Positions 10,692-18,963 of a DNA stretch of 64,000 bases are shown piece after piece. Source of the stretch: Ricinus communis (Eukaryota > Streptophyta > Magnoliopsida > Malpighiales > Euphorbiaceae); NCBI RefSeq assembly GCF_019578655.1, contig NC_063259.1, positions 11,064,489 to 11,128,488 on the forward strand, given 5' to 3'. Under the pieces are notes generated by a model. That model was not told the origin of the DNA, ran no database searches, and saw nothing but the letters and a program-made list of their open reading frames with translations. The position numbers and the translations under genes were made by a program. Every line of letters begins with the position of its first letter. The first letter of the stretch is position 1.

Positions 10692-12210
10692 TGATGTGTG
10701 CTACTCGTGTTAGCTACAATCTAAGGCAGTGTACCTATCGATGTAGTCTAGCACTAATGGCGAGTATCAAGGTCGTATTCCTCGGGAAAGCGAAAGCCCA
10801 GAGTTACTCCTTTGTTCTTTGTTATATTAACCTAAAATGGGTGATGAATAAATTCTAAACTAACTATTAACTACGAGCTAAGTTCTAAGGGAGATGCAGG
10901 AGTAATTGATAAGTGAAATAATCAAGACAAGAAGACAAACCCAAAGGGAATCCAAACTAGTTGGCATCCGAACAAAAGATAAAGGATCAGTGAGTCTAAT
11001 TATGCTACCCGTGATTTATTTTAATCAATTCGGTTTCTCTCTCGAGATAACCGAATTCCTAAACCTAATAACCTAAAGTTGGAATCTCTTCCTAATGATT
11101 GATTCTTAAATTAGCATTAAGCTTTAATCCGCCTCTATTAAGCTTTGTTAATTCTTAATCCGGCTAGTTAATTATCCTTATCTCTAAGCGATTATTAACC
11201 AGATCTTGTTATTCAAAGTTCCAATTGCCAAACGGATTTCTCAATCTCATAAAGCAATCTAAACATCACAATTCACAACGTCTCATGAATAATGCATAAT
11301 CTTATTCATACTGAAAACAAGAAGAATACAAAACCAACTCAAACAATCCAACAATATAATATCAAGCCAACATAGTAAAGAAATCCCAATGGATTAAATC
11401 AGTCTAGCTAAACATGTTCATGTTTAAAACAATCTAGGAAATCAATTACAATGAAAGAATAATGAAAATAAAACATGTACACCCTTTTCTCTCGAATTGG
11501 ATGAACAGCCCAAATCTGGATCTACACTTTGATTAATCTCCCAAACTGCCTCTTGAATTGCTCCACTCATCGTTTGCACTCGGAATCTTACGATTCCGGA
11601 TTCTTACTCACCGCAACTCTCTCGCACTCAAGATTGTGCAGTAAACCGAACCAGCCCACTAGGCTCAATGTCACTTCTTTCCCTCTTCTTTTCTTAAGAA
11701 AAACTCATTTTTTCTTATATATTTAACTCAAGACGGCCGTGTTCAAGGTCAGGCTGGTCAAGACGGCCAAGTCCAGCCGTGCCGAAACCGTGGATCTCAC
11801 CAAGTAGGGTTTCACCACGGCCGTGTTCCTCCCCGTGTTAACCACCACGCCAGTATTTCGCCCGTGTTGGCCACCACGGCCGTGTGTTGGCCACCACGGG
11901 CCGCGGAGGCCGTGGTGGCTACGGAAACCGTGCCCAAAGTGCCAATTTCAAGAATCAGTTAATGGTTGAGCACGGCCGAGTCCAGCCGTGCTCAATGTAT
12001 GCATTGCGGGCTCTTGTCCGATCTTGATGAATTCTCGTCCGTTTCTGCACGTATTGATCTATAATTGCTTAAACAACGATGATGGTCCTATAAATGTTCC
12101 TGAAATGCAAAAGAACACAAAACACGGGTGATCTGGGAATAAAAGCACAATAATTGCTAAGAAAATACACAATAATATGCAAGCAAATATGTATAAAACT
12201 ATGCTCATCA
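10692..12210 (-). repeat. C 5' LTR (right)
   Basis: 1519 bp, near-identical to 5993-7464 apart from small indels in the palindrome array, which is somewhat longer here (11728-12000). Confidence 0.9.
11714..12000 (-). promoter_or_regulatory. C right LTR: TATA box and palindrome array
   Basis: Minus-strand TATA AAATATATAAG at 11714-11724; CACGGCCGTG-like units upstream at 11728-12000. This is the 5' LTR and so the inferred promoter of the element. Confidence 0.5.
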
Positions 12211-12215
12211 AAAAC

Positions 12216-12442
12216 CCACTAGGATGTGCATTCAATTAGCTGATCATTATGTTAAGCTTCCTAGGGGGTTGTAGAGAATGTGCTAGTCAACGTAGATAAA
12301 TTCATATTTCCTGTGGACTTTGTGATTATGGATATGGATAATGAGCATGGTGTGCCTTTGATTTTAGGGAGACCTTTCCTTGCCACAGCTAGAGCTAAAA
12401 TAGAAGTATTAAGGGAAAACTAGAGCTTAATATAGGGGATGA
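12216..12442 (+). pseudogene. B1 aspartic protease, 3' part
   Basis: Resumes after element C: MCIQLADHYVKLPRG, then DKFIFPVDFVIMDMDNEHG and VPLILGRPFLATARA, the typical flap and ILGRPFL motifs of Athila-like proteases. A frameshift follows PRGL. Confidence 0.8.
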
Positions 12443-12874
12443 TTGTTTACTTTCAGTTTACTCCCATTTGATAGTTCTCTCGCCGACCATGTCCACACCA
12501 TTTGCGCTATCGACGGGATTGGTTTTGCATGTGATAAGCCACCATATGATATACTAATTGACGATGCTCTACATGCTTCTTTAGTTGTTGATATGTGTTA
12601 TTCCTTTAAAGAAAACAACTTGTGTCAATTTGAAACTTCATGCTATTATACACCCGAGAAGGGTAGTTGCAAGTTTGTTTATGACAGGTCATCTAGACAG
12701 GATTTGGAGTGGATGACTGGACATCCCAACTCGGTATGGAGAGCACCTCCTTGGCCATCTGCTGTACACATTGGATTGCCTCCTTGCGGTTATATACCTC
12801 AGGCCCCAGCTTACAATGAGCCCACCTTCTCAATTTGCCAACGGAGCAGGAATGCTGCTGCAGTGTCCAACTAA
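12443..12874 (+). pseudogene. B1 unrecognised post-protease segment
   Basis: An open frame of 143 codons downstream of the protease, where RT should begin. It reads FACDKPPYDILIDDALHASL, then DRSSRQDLEWMTGHPNS, then PQAPAYNEPTFSI. I recognise no RT, RNase H or integrase motif. B2 has the same segment at 47731-48135 with a frameshift, so it is a fixed part of the B family. It may be an internally deleted pol remnant or a novel tail of the Gag-protease polyprotein. Confidence 0.4.
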
Positions 12875-12890
12875 GCGACTCGACCAAAAA

Positions 12891-12920
12891 GAAGCGCTTT
12901 TTGGGAGGCACCCTAAAATT
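12891..12920 (+). other. B1 conserved post-gag/pol hairpin
   Basis: GAAGCGCTTTTTGGGAGGCA followed by CCCTAAAA, 16 nt after the stop codon of the preceding frame (TAA at 12872-12874). TTTTGGG can pair with CCCTAAAA around AGGCA. Confidence 0.55.
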
Positions 12921-13489
12921 TTAATTTTATGTTTTTATTAACATTTTTATTTTGTCAGTCATTTGCATGCTTGATGGTAGTTAGAACACTTACTTAATAA
13001 TAAACATAGTTGTATGAATTTAAGTTTGACTAATTTAAGTCAGATTTGTGGTAATTGGTGAAGAAAAATGAAAGACGAATCACGAGTTCGAAGATGCATA
13101 AAAAACTCCTCTCCGAGCTGAGAACACTTAGGAGCGAGTGTTTTCGTCTGAGGATAATGAAGATTTTATTTTGTTTATTATGTCTTTTCAAAAAAAAGAG
13201 TTTTGGATGACCCAGTTTGCTTTTTCTTTTGATAAATTTAGAAATAATTTTCTTCTTTCTTCTAAAAGAAGTGTATAGCAGAGTGTAGTTCCATGATCAA
13301 CCGGCGTTGATCAGCGCATTCATTTTTGACTTATAGAAGTTTGAGTTCAAGGTCTGCCAGAGATAATGGTTTGGTAGCTCGCCCTTGCGCTTTAACTATT
13401 TGATTTATTTTACTTGATTTACAGCCTAGATGTGTGCGTACATGTGTTCAATGCAGGTAGGGAGTTCGACAACTCGAGAAGGCGAAGGA
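12921..13489 (+). mobile_element. B1 gene-free stretch before the internal promoter
   Basis: AT-rich DNA, T-runs near 12930 and 13230; no gene or other signal seen. B2 (48180-48460) has the shorter equivalent. Confidence 0.4.
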
Positions 13490-13893
13490 CAGCCCGGACT
13501 TCACCCGTCCACCACGGTTTCTGTGGGCATAATGGGTGTAACTCAACATGGCCGGAGTGAAGCCTGTGATGAGAATGCACATATAGAATTTGGGAATTCA
13601 GTCGTCCACCACGGATTCTGAGGCCACCATAGGCTACCACACCAGGCCGTGTCGGTCACCACGCCCGTGCTTGAGCCCGTGATGGAGATGCACGTAAAGC
13701 ACAAGGTAAATTCAGCTAATCCACCATGGCTTCCGAAGGCACCACGGGCAGCAACACCAGGCTGTGCTGACCAGCATGGCCATGCCCTAACCCATGACAG
13801 ATGGGCGCCAGAATGAAGCATCAAGGTTCAGCACGAGCCGAGTCCTAGCCGTGCGGACTAGTACGGCTTTGCCCTAGCCCGTGCTAACCCCGT
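13490..13893 (+). repeat. B1 internal GC-rich palindrome array
   Basis: Imperfect repeats of CCACCACGG, GGCCGTG, CACCACGCCCGTG and GACCAGCACGG-like units, many self-complementary, abruptly GC-rich between AT-rich flanks. It ends 3 bp before the TATA box at 13897. B2 has the matching array at 48460-48873. Confidence 0.65.
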
Positions 13894-13896
13894 GAC

Positions 13897-13905
13897 TATA
13901 AAAGG
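13897..13905 (+). promoter_or_regulatory. B1 internal TATA box upstream of ORF1
   Basis: TATAAAAGG in CTATAAAAGGAAGCC, identical in B2. A CT-rich leader of about 75-100 nt leads to the splice donor at 14004. Inferred promoter of ORF1. Confidence 0.5.
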
Positions 13906-14003
13906 AAGCCTTTTCAAAATTTTCCTATCTTTCCCTCTCTAAACTCCAAGTTGAAGTTTTCCTCCTTGTCTTTCATTTTTCTTGCCTGTCTCGGCAACTT
14001 CAA

Positions 14004-14453
14004 GTAAGTCTCTTCGCCTTTTGCTTTTATTTGATTAAATTTGATTTTTATTTTATGCATTCATTTTATTTAGGACATTTTGATATACTTTGGTAGTTTA
14101 CTTTGTTACACTGCTTCAATTTGAATTCGATTAAGATTTAGTTAAAACTAGTTGCTATGTTTCTGTGAATTCGACTAATGAAATGATAAGTGTGGGGTTT
14201 GGCAGCAATAAAGTTTATTTATGGCATTTTATTATGAACAATTGTTAGCATAAATTTGCTTTATTTGGTGCACGATAAAGTAGGCTGGAATGTAATTGTG
14301 AATTAGTTTTATGCAGGAGATGGAGGCTTTAGTCTTAGTGATAAGTCTAAAGTTTTCTGTTAGTCGAATTATAGTCGTTATGCTGTTTAATTTTCGGTAT
14401 AATTTATGATTAACTTGATTTCTTGTTTGATTACTAATGATTCATTGCATTAG
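14004..14453 (+). other. B1 predicted intron in the ORF1 leader
   Basis: Donor CAA|GTAAGTC, acceptor TTCATTGCATTAG|GC, 450 nt, AT-rich inside. It ends 5 nt before the ORF1 ATG at 14459. B2 has the same intron at 48984-49433 with the same length. Confidence 0.5.
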
Positions 14454-14458
14454 GCAAT

Positions 14459-14905
14459 ATGAGGGACTGCGATCAATCACATCGAAAGCAACCGCAACGT
14501 GCCGCTACCAGCAAGTGCCCGTGTGGCGAAGGAACATCTTCCTCTACTTCACCTTCATCAGCACCAGCACCAGCACCACCACCACCACCGCAACAGCAAC
14601 TAGTCCGAGTATGAAGAGCACTAGCTGCGAATCCACCCGCGCCTGGTCGTCATCCATTATGGACATTTCTGAATATAGATAACGAGAGTCGGTTCCAAGT
14701 CATGAGATGGAAGTAAGTGATGGCTAGACGTTGTATTGACTTCGTATCCTTGGAAAGAGTGGGATTGGCTCAAGATGTGCATGCTTTGTTCAAAACTCTA
14801 CCATACGCACGATTCTTCGACATCATTGAGCCAACCTACTGCGAGCTTACGATTGAATTCCTCAACACCTTCTTTCTGCAGCAACAGATCACAAACTGGC
14901 ATCAG
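14459..14905 (+). pseudogene. B1 ORF1, 5' part, cut by element A
   Basis: Extra Athila-type gene 3' of gag/pol; function unknown. Starts MRDCDQS; a basic and Ser/Pro-rich head (TSSSTSPSSAPAPAP) is followed by a conserved region ARRCIDFVSLERVGLAQDV and FFDIIEPTYCELTIEFLNTF. In-frame stops at RV* and K*. No signal peptide or membrane segment is visible, so it is not an obvious envelope protein. The start at 14459 is chosen because it follows the acceptor by 5 nt and matches B2. Interrupted at 14905 by A; 14901-14905 ATCAG is the target duplicate. Continues at 23461. Confidence 0.65.
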
Positions 14906-16414
14906 TGATGTGCGTAAAATACACACATCTAAATAGGGTTTTTAAGATCGATTTTATGGATATTTGGATATGAATTGGTACCAACACTCACCTTATGCGT
15001 CTGTTTGTGTGCATTAGGTCCAAAAGAAGTCAAAGAATGAAAAAGGGAAGAATTGGAGCATAATTGGACGCCAAAGCTGCCGAAATGAGCTAAGTACGAG
15101 CATCAGGAAGTTGAACATGGCCGTGTTGGTTTCAACACTGGCCGTGTTACCAACACGGGAACCAACACGGCCGTGTTGCATGCATCAAAACATCAAAGAA
15201 ATGGAAGTTCCTAGGGAGCACAAATACGAGAGTACTGTCCCAACACAGCCAAGAACACTACCGTGTCATACAAGGGGAATAATTAAAAGAACGAAGAGAG
15301 GAAAGAAAGAAGGGAGGCTAGGGTTAGAACATCAAAAACTCATCTTTTTCTTTGTCTAAGGGTTTTGTGAGTTGAAACTAAGGGAAAAGGAGATTTGGAT
15401 CAAGGTTTCAATCGGATTCTCTTCAGAAAGAGAGGAGGCTAGGGTTAGAACGTCTCAAACCCTAATATTTCTCTCTCTAAGGGTTTTCTGAGCTGAAACC
15501 AAGAGAAAAGGAGACTTGGATCAAGGTTTCAATCGGATTCCCTTCAAAGATTGAAGATTGAAGATTGGGCAAGGTTCGTTGATTGGTTTTCAAATTGAGC
15601 AAGAGGAACAAGAATCGATTCAATTCGAGCAAGAGGAATTGAGGCTGTTTACTCTCATCCAAGGGTGTAATCGGGTTTTCTTTACCTTTGCTCATTGTTG
15701 TAATTGAATTCTTGTGTATTTTGATAATGAACATGATTAGCTAGATTGATTAAATCCATTGGGATTTCTTTACTATGTTGGTTTAGTATTATATTGTTGG
15801 ATTAGTTTTGTATTCTTCTTGCTTTCAGTATTAATAAGATAATCATTATTCATGAGACATTGTGAATTGTGTGTTTAGATTTTTTTTGTGATTGAGAAGT
15901 CCATTTGGCATTTGGAATTTTGAATAGCAAGAACTGGTTAATAATCGCTTAGAGACAAGAGAATTAACAAAGCTTAATAGAGGCGGATTAAAGCTTAATG
16001 CTAATTTAAAAATCAACCGTTAGGAAGAGATTCCAACTTTAGGTTATTAGATTATCTCGAGAGAGAAACCGAATTCGGTTAAGAATTCGTCCACGGGTAG
16101 CATAATTAGATTCAACAATCCTTTATCTTTTGTTTGATTGCCAACTAGTTTAGGTTCCCTTTGGGTTTGCTCTATTGCCTTAGTTATTTTAGTTATCAAT
16201 TACTCTTGCATCTCCCTTAGAATTTAGATTGTAGCTATTAGTTAGTTTAGAAAGTATTCATCACTCATTTTAGGTTAATATAACAAAGAACAAAGGAGTA
16301 ACTCTGGGCTTTCACTTTCCCGAGGAATACGACCTTGATACTCGCCATTAGTGCTAGACTGCATCGATAGGTACACTGCCTTAGATTGTAGCTAACACGA
16401 TTTAGCAACCATCA
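14906..16414 (+). repeat. A 5' LTR
   Basis: 1509 bp, starts TGATGTGCGTAAAATAC and ends AGCAACCATCA. Palindrome array about 15110-15260. A tandem duplication with period 121 (units at 15314 and 15435, both starting GAGGCTAGGGTTAGAAC) lies in the leader. Compared with the 3' LTR it lacks two short pieces around 15960 and 16050 and part of the array. U5 contains the palindrome ACCGAATTCGGT. Confidence 0.92.
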
Positions 16415-16420
16415 AGTTTT

Positions 16421-16438
16421 TGGCGCCGTTGCCGGGGA
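16421..16438 (+). other. A primer binding site (tRNA-Asp)
   Basis: TGGCGCCGTTGCCGGGGA, 18 nt complementary to the 3' end of plant tRNA-Asp, 6 nt after the LTR. Confidence 0.92.
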
Positions 16439-16606
16439 ACTGTTTGAAAACTAGAGTGAAATTTGCTATTTGTTAATTTAGCCATTTTTTTTTCTTTCTT
16501 ATTATTTTATGATTTTTATTTTTATTTGTTTATTTATTTTATTTTATTTGTACATATTTATTTAGTTTAAGTTTATGATTCAGATAATGAATGATAAGGA
16601 GGTTCA

Positions 16607-17122
16607 ATGCTAAACTCAAACTCTTTGTATGACGCATTGGAAAATGGGATTAGGAACCAAAAGAGTGCTAAAAATTGGGATAATCGTGCATCTTTAGAAG
16701 CTCGAGTGGAATCATTTCGTAGGGCTACCGATCAACTCTCCACTCTGATCCTTTCATCTCAAGTTTTTTGTGAATTTTGTTGTGGTTTACATTTGAGTAA
16801 TGATTGTCCATTGTATAGTGATGTTGCTCATTGTTCTTATAACTATGAACAGGTGAATTATATGGGAAGTTGGCCAAATGACTCGTATGGAAGCACCTAC
16901 AATCAAGAGTGGAGCACTCATTCACCCTATGGATGGAGCTTAGATGGCCCAGAACCACTGAATCTCGAAGAACCACATCAGCAGCCTAATCTTGCACCTT
17001 CAACTCAAGATGAAGAGTTAGTGTCGGAGGAGCTGATGATGAGGTTCATTACAAGTCTTGACGATAGATTCCAACAAACAGAGAGGATACTTGAAGATCA
17101 ACAAGGGCTCAGGGGCGGCTGA
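16607..17122 (+). CDS. A short Gag: zinc-knuckle protein without capsid domain
   Basis: Open frame of 171 codons starting MLNSNSLYDALENG. It aligns with the part of B Gag around the knuckle: ARVESFRRATDQLSTL, then CEFCCGLHLSNDC, a complete CX2CX3HX4C knuckle, then Tyr/Gln-rich QVNYMGSW, and EELMMRFITSLDDRFQQTER. The retrotransposon Gag capsid domain that B has upstream is missing, as in C. The last six residues (GLRGG and neighbours) come from the fragment captured at 17106. A nucleic-acid-binding role is inferred from the knuckle only. The frame is uninterrupted, unlike nearly everything else in the window; whether it is expressed is unknown. Confidence 0.55.
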   Translation: MLNSNSLYDALENGIRNQKSAKNWDNRASLEARVESFRRATDQLSTLILSSQVFCEFCCGLHLSNDCPLYSDVAHCSYNYEQVNYMGSWPNDSYGSTYNQEWSTHSPYGWSLDGPEPLNLEEPHQQPNLAPSTQDEELVSEELMMRFITSLDDRFQQTERILEDQQGLRGG

Positions 17123-17268
17123 GAATGAATGGCTCAGGAATCGACTGGTTCCGAGCGGACTTGTGCCCAAACCGTAATAAATGCTGGCAAGGACGGCCGG
17201 AGCTATGGCTACTCTCTTTCCCTGAAAGTCTCTCTTTCTCCTGCTGCCGTTGGAATTGTGTGTTCGTC
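17106..17268 (-). pseudogene. Captured antisense plant-mobile-domain-like fragment in A
   Basis: Element C reads straight from CAACAAG to ATGGAGATGGAACC with about 185 bp of Gag sequence; in A this is replaced by 163 bp of less AT-rich sequence. On the minus strand it encodes GKRVAIAPAVLASIYYGLG, then LSHSFSAAP, which resembles the APxVLASIY region of plant mobile domain (aminotransferase-like/MAIN-like) proteins. It closes the Gag frame with a stop soon after entry. Identification is from memory of the family motif and is moderate. Confidence 0.45.
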
Positions 17269-17782
17269 ATGGAGATGGAACCAGAAAAGGAAGAGGCGAA
17301 CATAATTCCTCTGAAAGACTATTAACAGGAATGTACAGTTGATGATGCTGAGTTGCAGTTAGAGGAATTGTTGGTAGATTTTCCACAAGTCCCTTCGATG
17401 ATGGAAGATGAGCACGAGTTATCCAATGAAGAAGTCTTGGAGGAGCTCGAGTTTCTTCTAGCAAGTGAACCAAGCCAGGGACTGAAGAAAACCATCAACA
17501 CTCCTGAAGAGATTGCCCAACCATCGATCCTTCCAATTGTTGAAACTCCAGCTTTTAAATTGGAAGAGCCCCTAGAGCATCATGACTACGTTCAATTATA
17601 TGAGGAGCGAGTCTTGCCCATCATACTGGCAGCTTGCTTGATAATCAGGAAGAGGAAATCGACGATTATCCCTCTAAGCGGATACTTGAAGCCATTTGCT
17701 CAGAAGAAGAATGGATGGTCATCAATCCCCACCGTTTGCTTTTCACCATGAGTCCAGCTAAGAAGACTCATCACATCAAAAA
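17269..17782 (+). pseudogene. A acidic pre-RT linker
   Basis: MEMEPEKEEANIIPLKDY, a TAA, then QLEELLVDFPQVPSMMEDEH and EEVLEELEFLLASEP, and EHHDYVQLYEERVLPIILAA. It resembles the Athila polyprotein linker just before RT (LKYxxLxxxxxLPVII). A frameshift near 17635 leads to SKRILEAICSEEEWMVI. RT never begins; instead the sequence runs into the post-pol hairpin. C has the same join. Confidence 0.6.
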
Positions 17783-17809
17783 GAAGTGCTTTTGGGAGGT
17801 ACCCCAAAT
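17783..17809 (+). other. A conserved post-pol hairpin
   Basis: GAAGTGCTTTTGGGAGGTAC then CCCAAA. TTTGGG (17791-17796) pairs with CCCAAA (17803-17808) around AGGTAC. It lies about 25 nt after a GTCCAGCTAAG block shared with B2. Confidence 0.55.
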
Positions 17810-17985
17810 TCTATTTTTCAATTTGAATACTTTACCCTTGCATTGTGAACTTAGTTGATTAGGTTTTATAGTTGGTTTTTGTTAAGTTTTATTTATGTTG
17901 AGTGTATGAGTTGAGGACTTATTGGTTTTGCGGGTGAGAAAGAGTGAGAAAGTGCTGAGAATCGCAAGTTTTGCATTTTTTTGGA
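17810..17985 (+). mobile_element. A spacer between hairpin and palindrome array
   Basis: AT-rich; no gene or signal seen. Confidence 0.4.
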
Positions 17986-18256
17986 GCTTAACACGGGCGT
18001 GTTAAAGACCGTGTTCATTAACACGGCCCGTGTTCTAATTGAAGAAAATCAAACTAAGATGAACACGTTCACAAAAGCTAACACGGGAATTTATGCCCGA
18101 CCGTGTCCACAACATGTCCCCGTGTCCAAGACCGTGTCCGTAACACGGGCGTGTTCTCAGAAGTGGTAAGTCAGCACGTTTTAATTCGCTTAACATGGCC
18201 CGATATCCTGACCGTGTTCATGAACACGTCCCCTGTTGGGGAACACGGGCGTGTTT
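17986..18256 (+). repeat. A internal GC-rich palindrome array
   Basis: Many copies of ACACGGGCGTGTT, ACACGGCCCGTGTT, GACCGTGT and AACACGTCCCC-like units, capable of dense hairpin formation, flanked by AT-rich DNA. It ends about 12 bp before the TATA box at 18268. Confidence 0.7.
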
Positions 18257-18267
18257 CGCACACTGCC

Positions 18268-18275
18268 TATATATA
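18268..18275 (+). promoter_or_regulatory. A internal TATA box upstream of ORF1
   Basis: TATATATA in GCCTATATATACC, followed by a CT-rich leader of about 90-120 nt and a splice donor. Inferred ORF1 promoter. Confidence 0.5.
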
Positions 18276-18393
18276 CCACTTCATTCAAAATCTTCAAAAA
18301 TTTTGCTCTCCTCTTAGTTTGGAAATTATCTCCTCTCTTACTCTCTCACTTCTTATTTCTCATCTCGAAGGCTTTGGATATTGCGTTTGTCAA

Positions 18394-18958
18394 GTAAGTA
18401 CCCTCCGACTTCATTTTCCATTATTTTATTTTGATATTAGTTCGAATTTATGTTTTCTTTGTGTTCGAATTTTGTGTTTCAATTTTTTTATTTTTTGTTT
18501 ATTTCCTTATTTTATTATTTGGTGCATGCATTTACATTCATGTTTGTGCTTGATTTTCTTTTATTTTCTTTAATGTAGTTTATATACTTAACTTGCTCAT
18601 ATTTTCCATTTTTCTTTTCTACCATTATTTATGATTGTGATTAATTCCTTATTTTTCTCTTTATTATTATTATCGGCCGCTAAACAATAGGCTCTGTCAT
18701 AGATAGTCGACTCTGTTTGTGTCTGTTTTATATTAGCATGTTGGTTTGCCTTATGATGGATTATGGCAAAGTAAACTCCATATGGATGAATTGCAAATTT
18801 AATTGGTTAGCATTGCTTGGCAGTGTTGTGGATTAAATTTTCTTTGCAGGACATTGAGCAGTTTAATTTTATCAAGTTAAATCATTTGGTTTGTTCATTT
18901 TATGCCGTTATGCTGCCAGAATTTTGTTGATCCTTAGTACTAAAAGTTTCCTTTTCAG
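18394..18958 (+). other. A predicted intron in the ORF1 leader
   Basis: Donor TGTCAA|GTAAGTACC; acceptor TTTCCTTTTCAG|GTACC; 565 nt, T-rich interior. The ORF1 ATG is 5 nt after the acceptor. B1 and B2 have an analogous intron in the same place with little sequence similarity, which argues that the structure is selected. Confidence 0.55.
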
Positions 18959-18963
18959 GTACC

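Larger units (their letters stand above)
5993..12210 (-). mobile_element. C: non-autonomous Athila-like element nested in B1
   Basis: Both LTRs begin and end TGATG...CATCA and the element is flanked by AAAAC at 5988-5992 and 12211-12215; B2 at about 47475 shows the uninterrupted site. The reversed primer site is at 10668-10685 and the reversed polypurine tract at 7465-7481. The 3.2-kb interior holds only a decayed short Gag without the capsid domain plus the linker that normally precedes RT. No protease, RT, integrase or ORF1 is found. Confidence 0.9.

Noticed and set aside
18103..18573. 156-codon open frame over the A palindrome array and intron
   Set aside because: Runs through the array, TATA box and T-rich intron; composition-driven, no homology seen.
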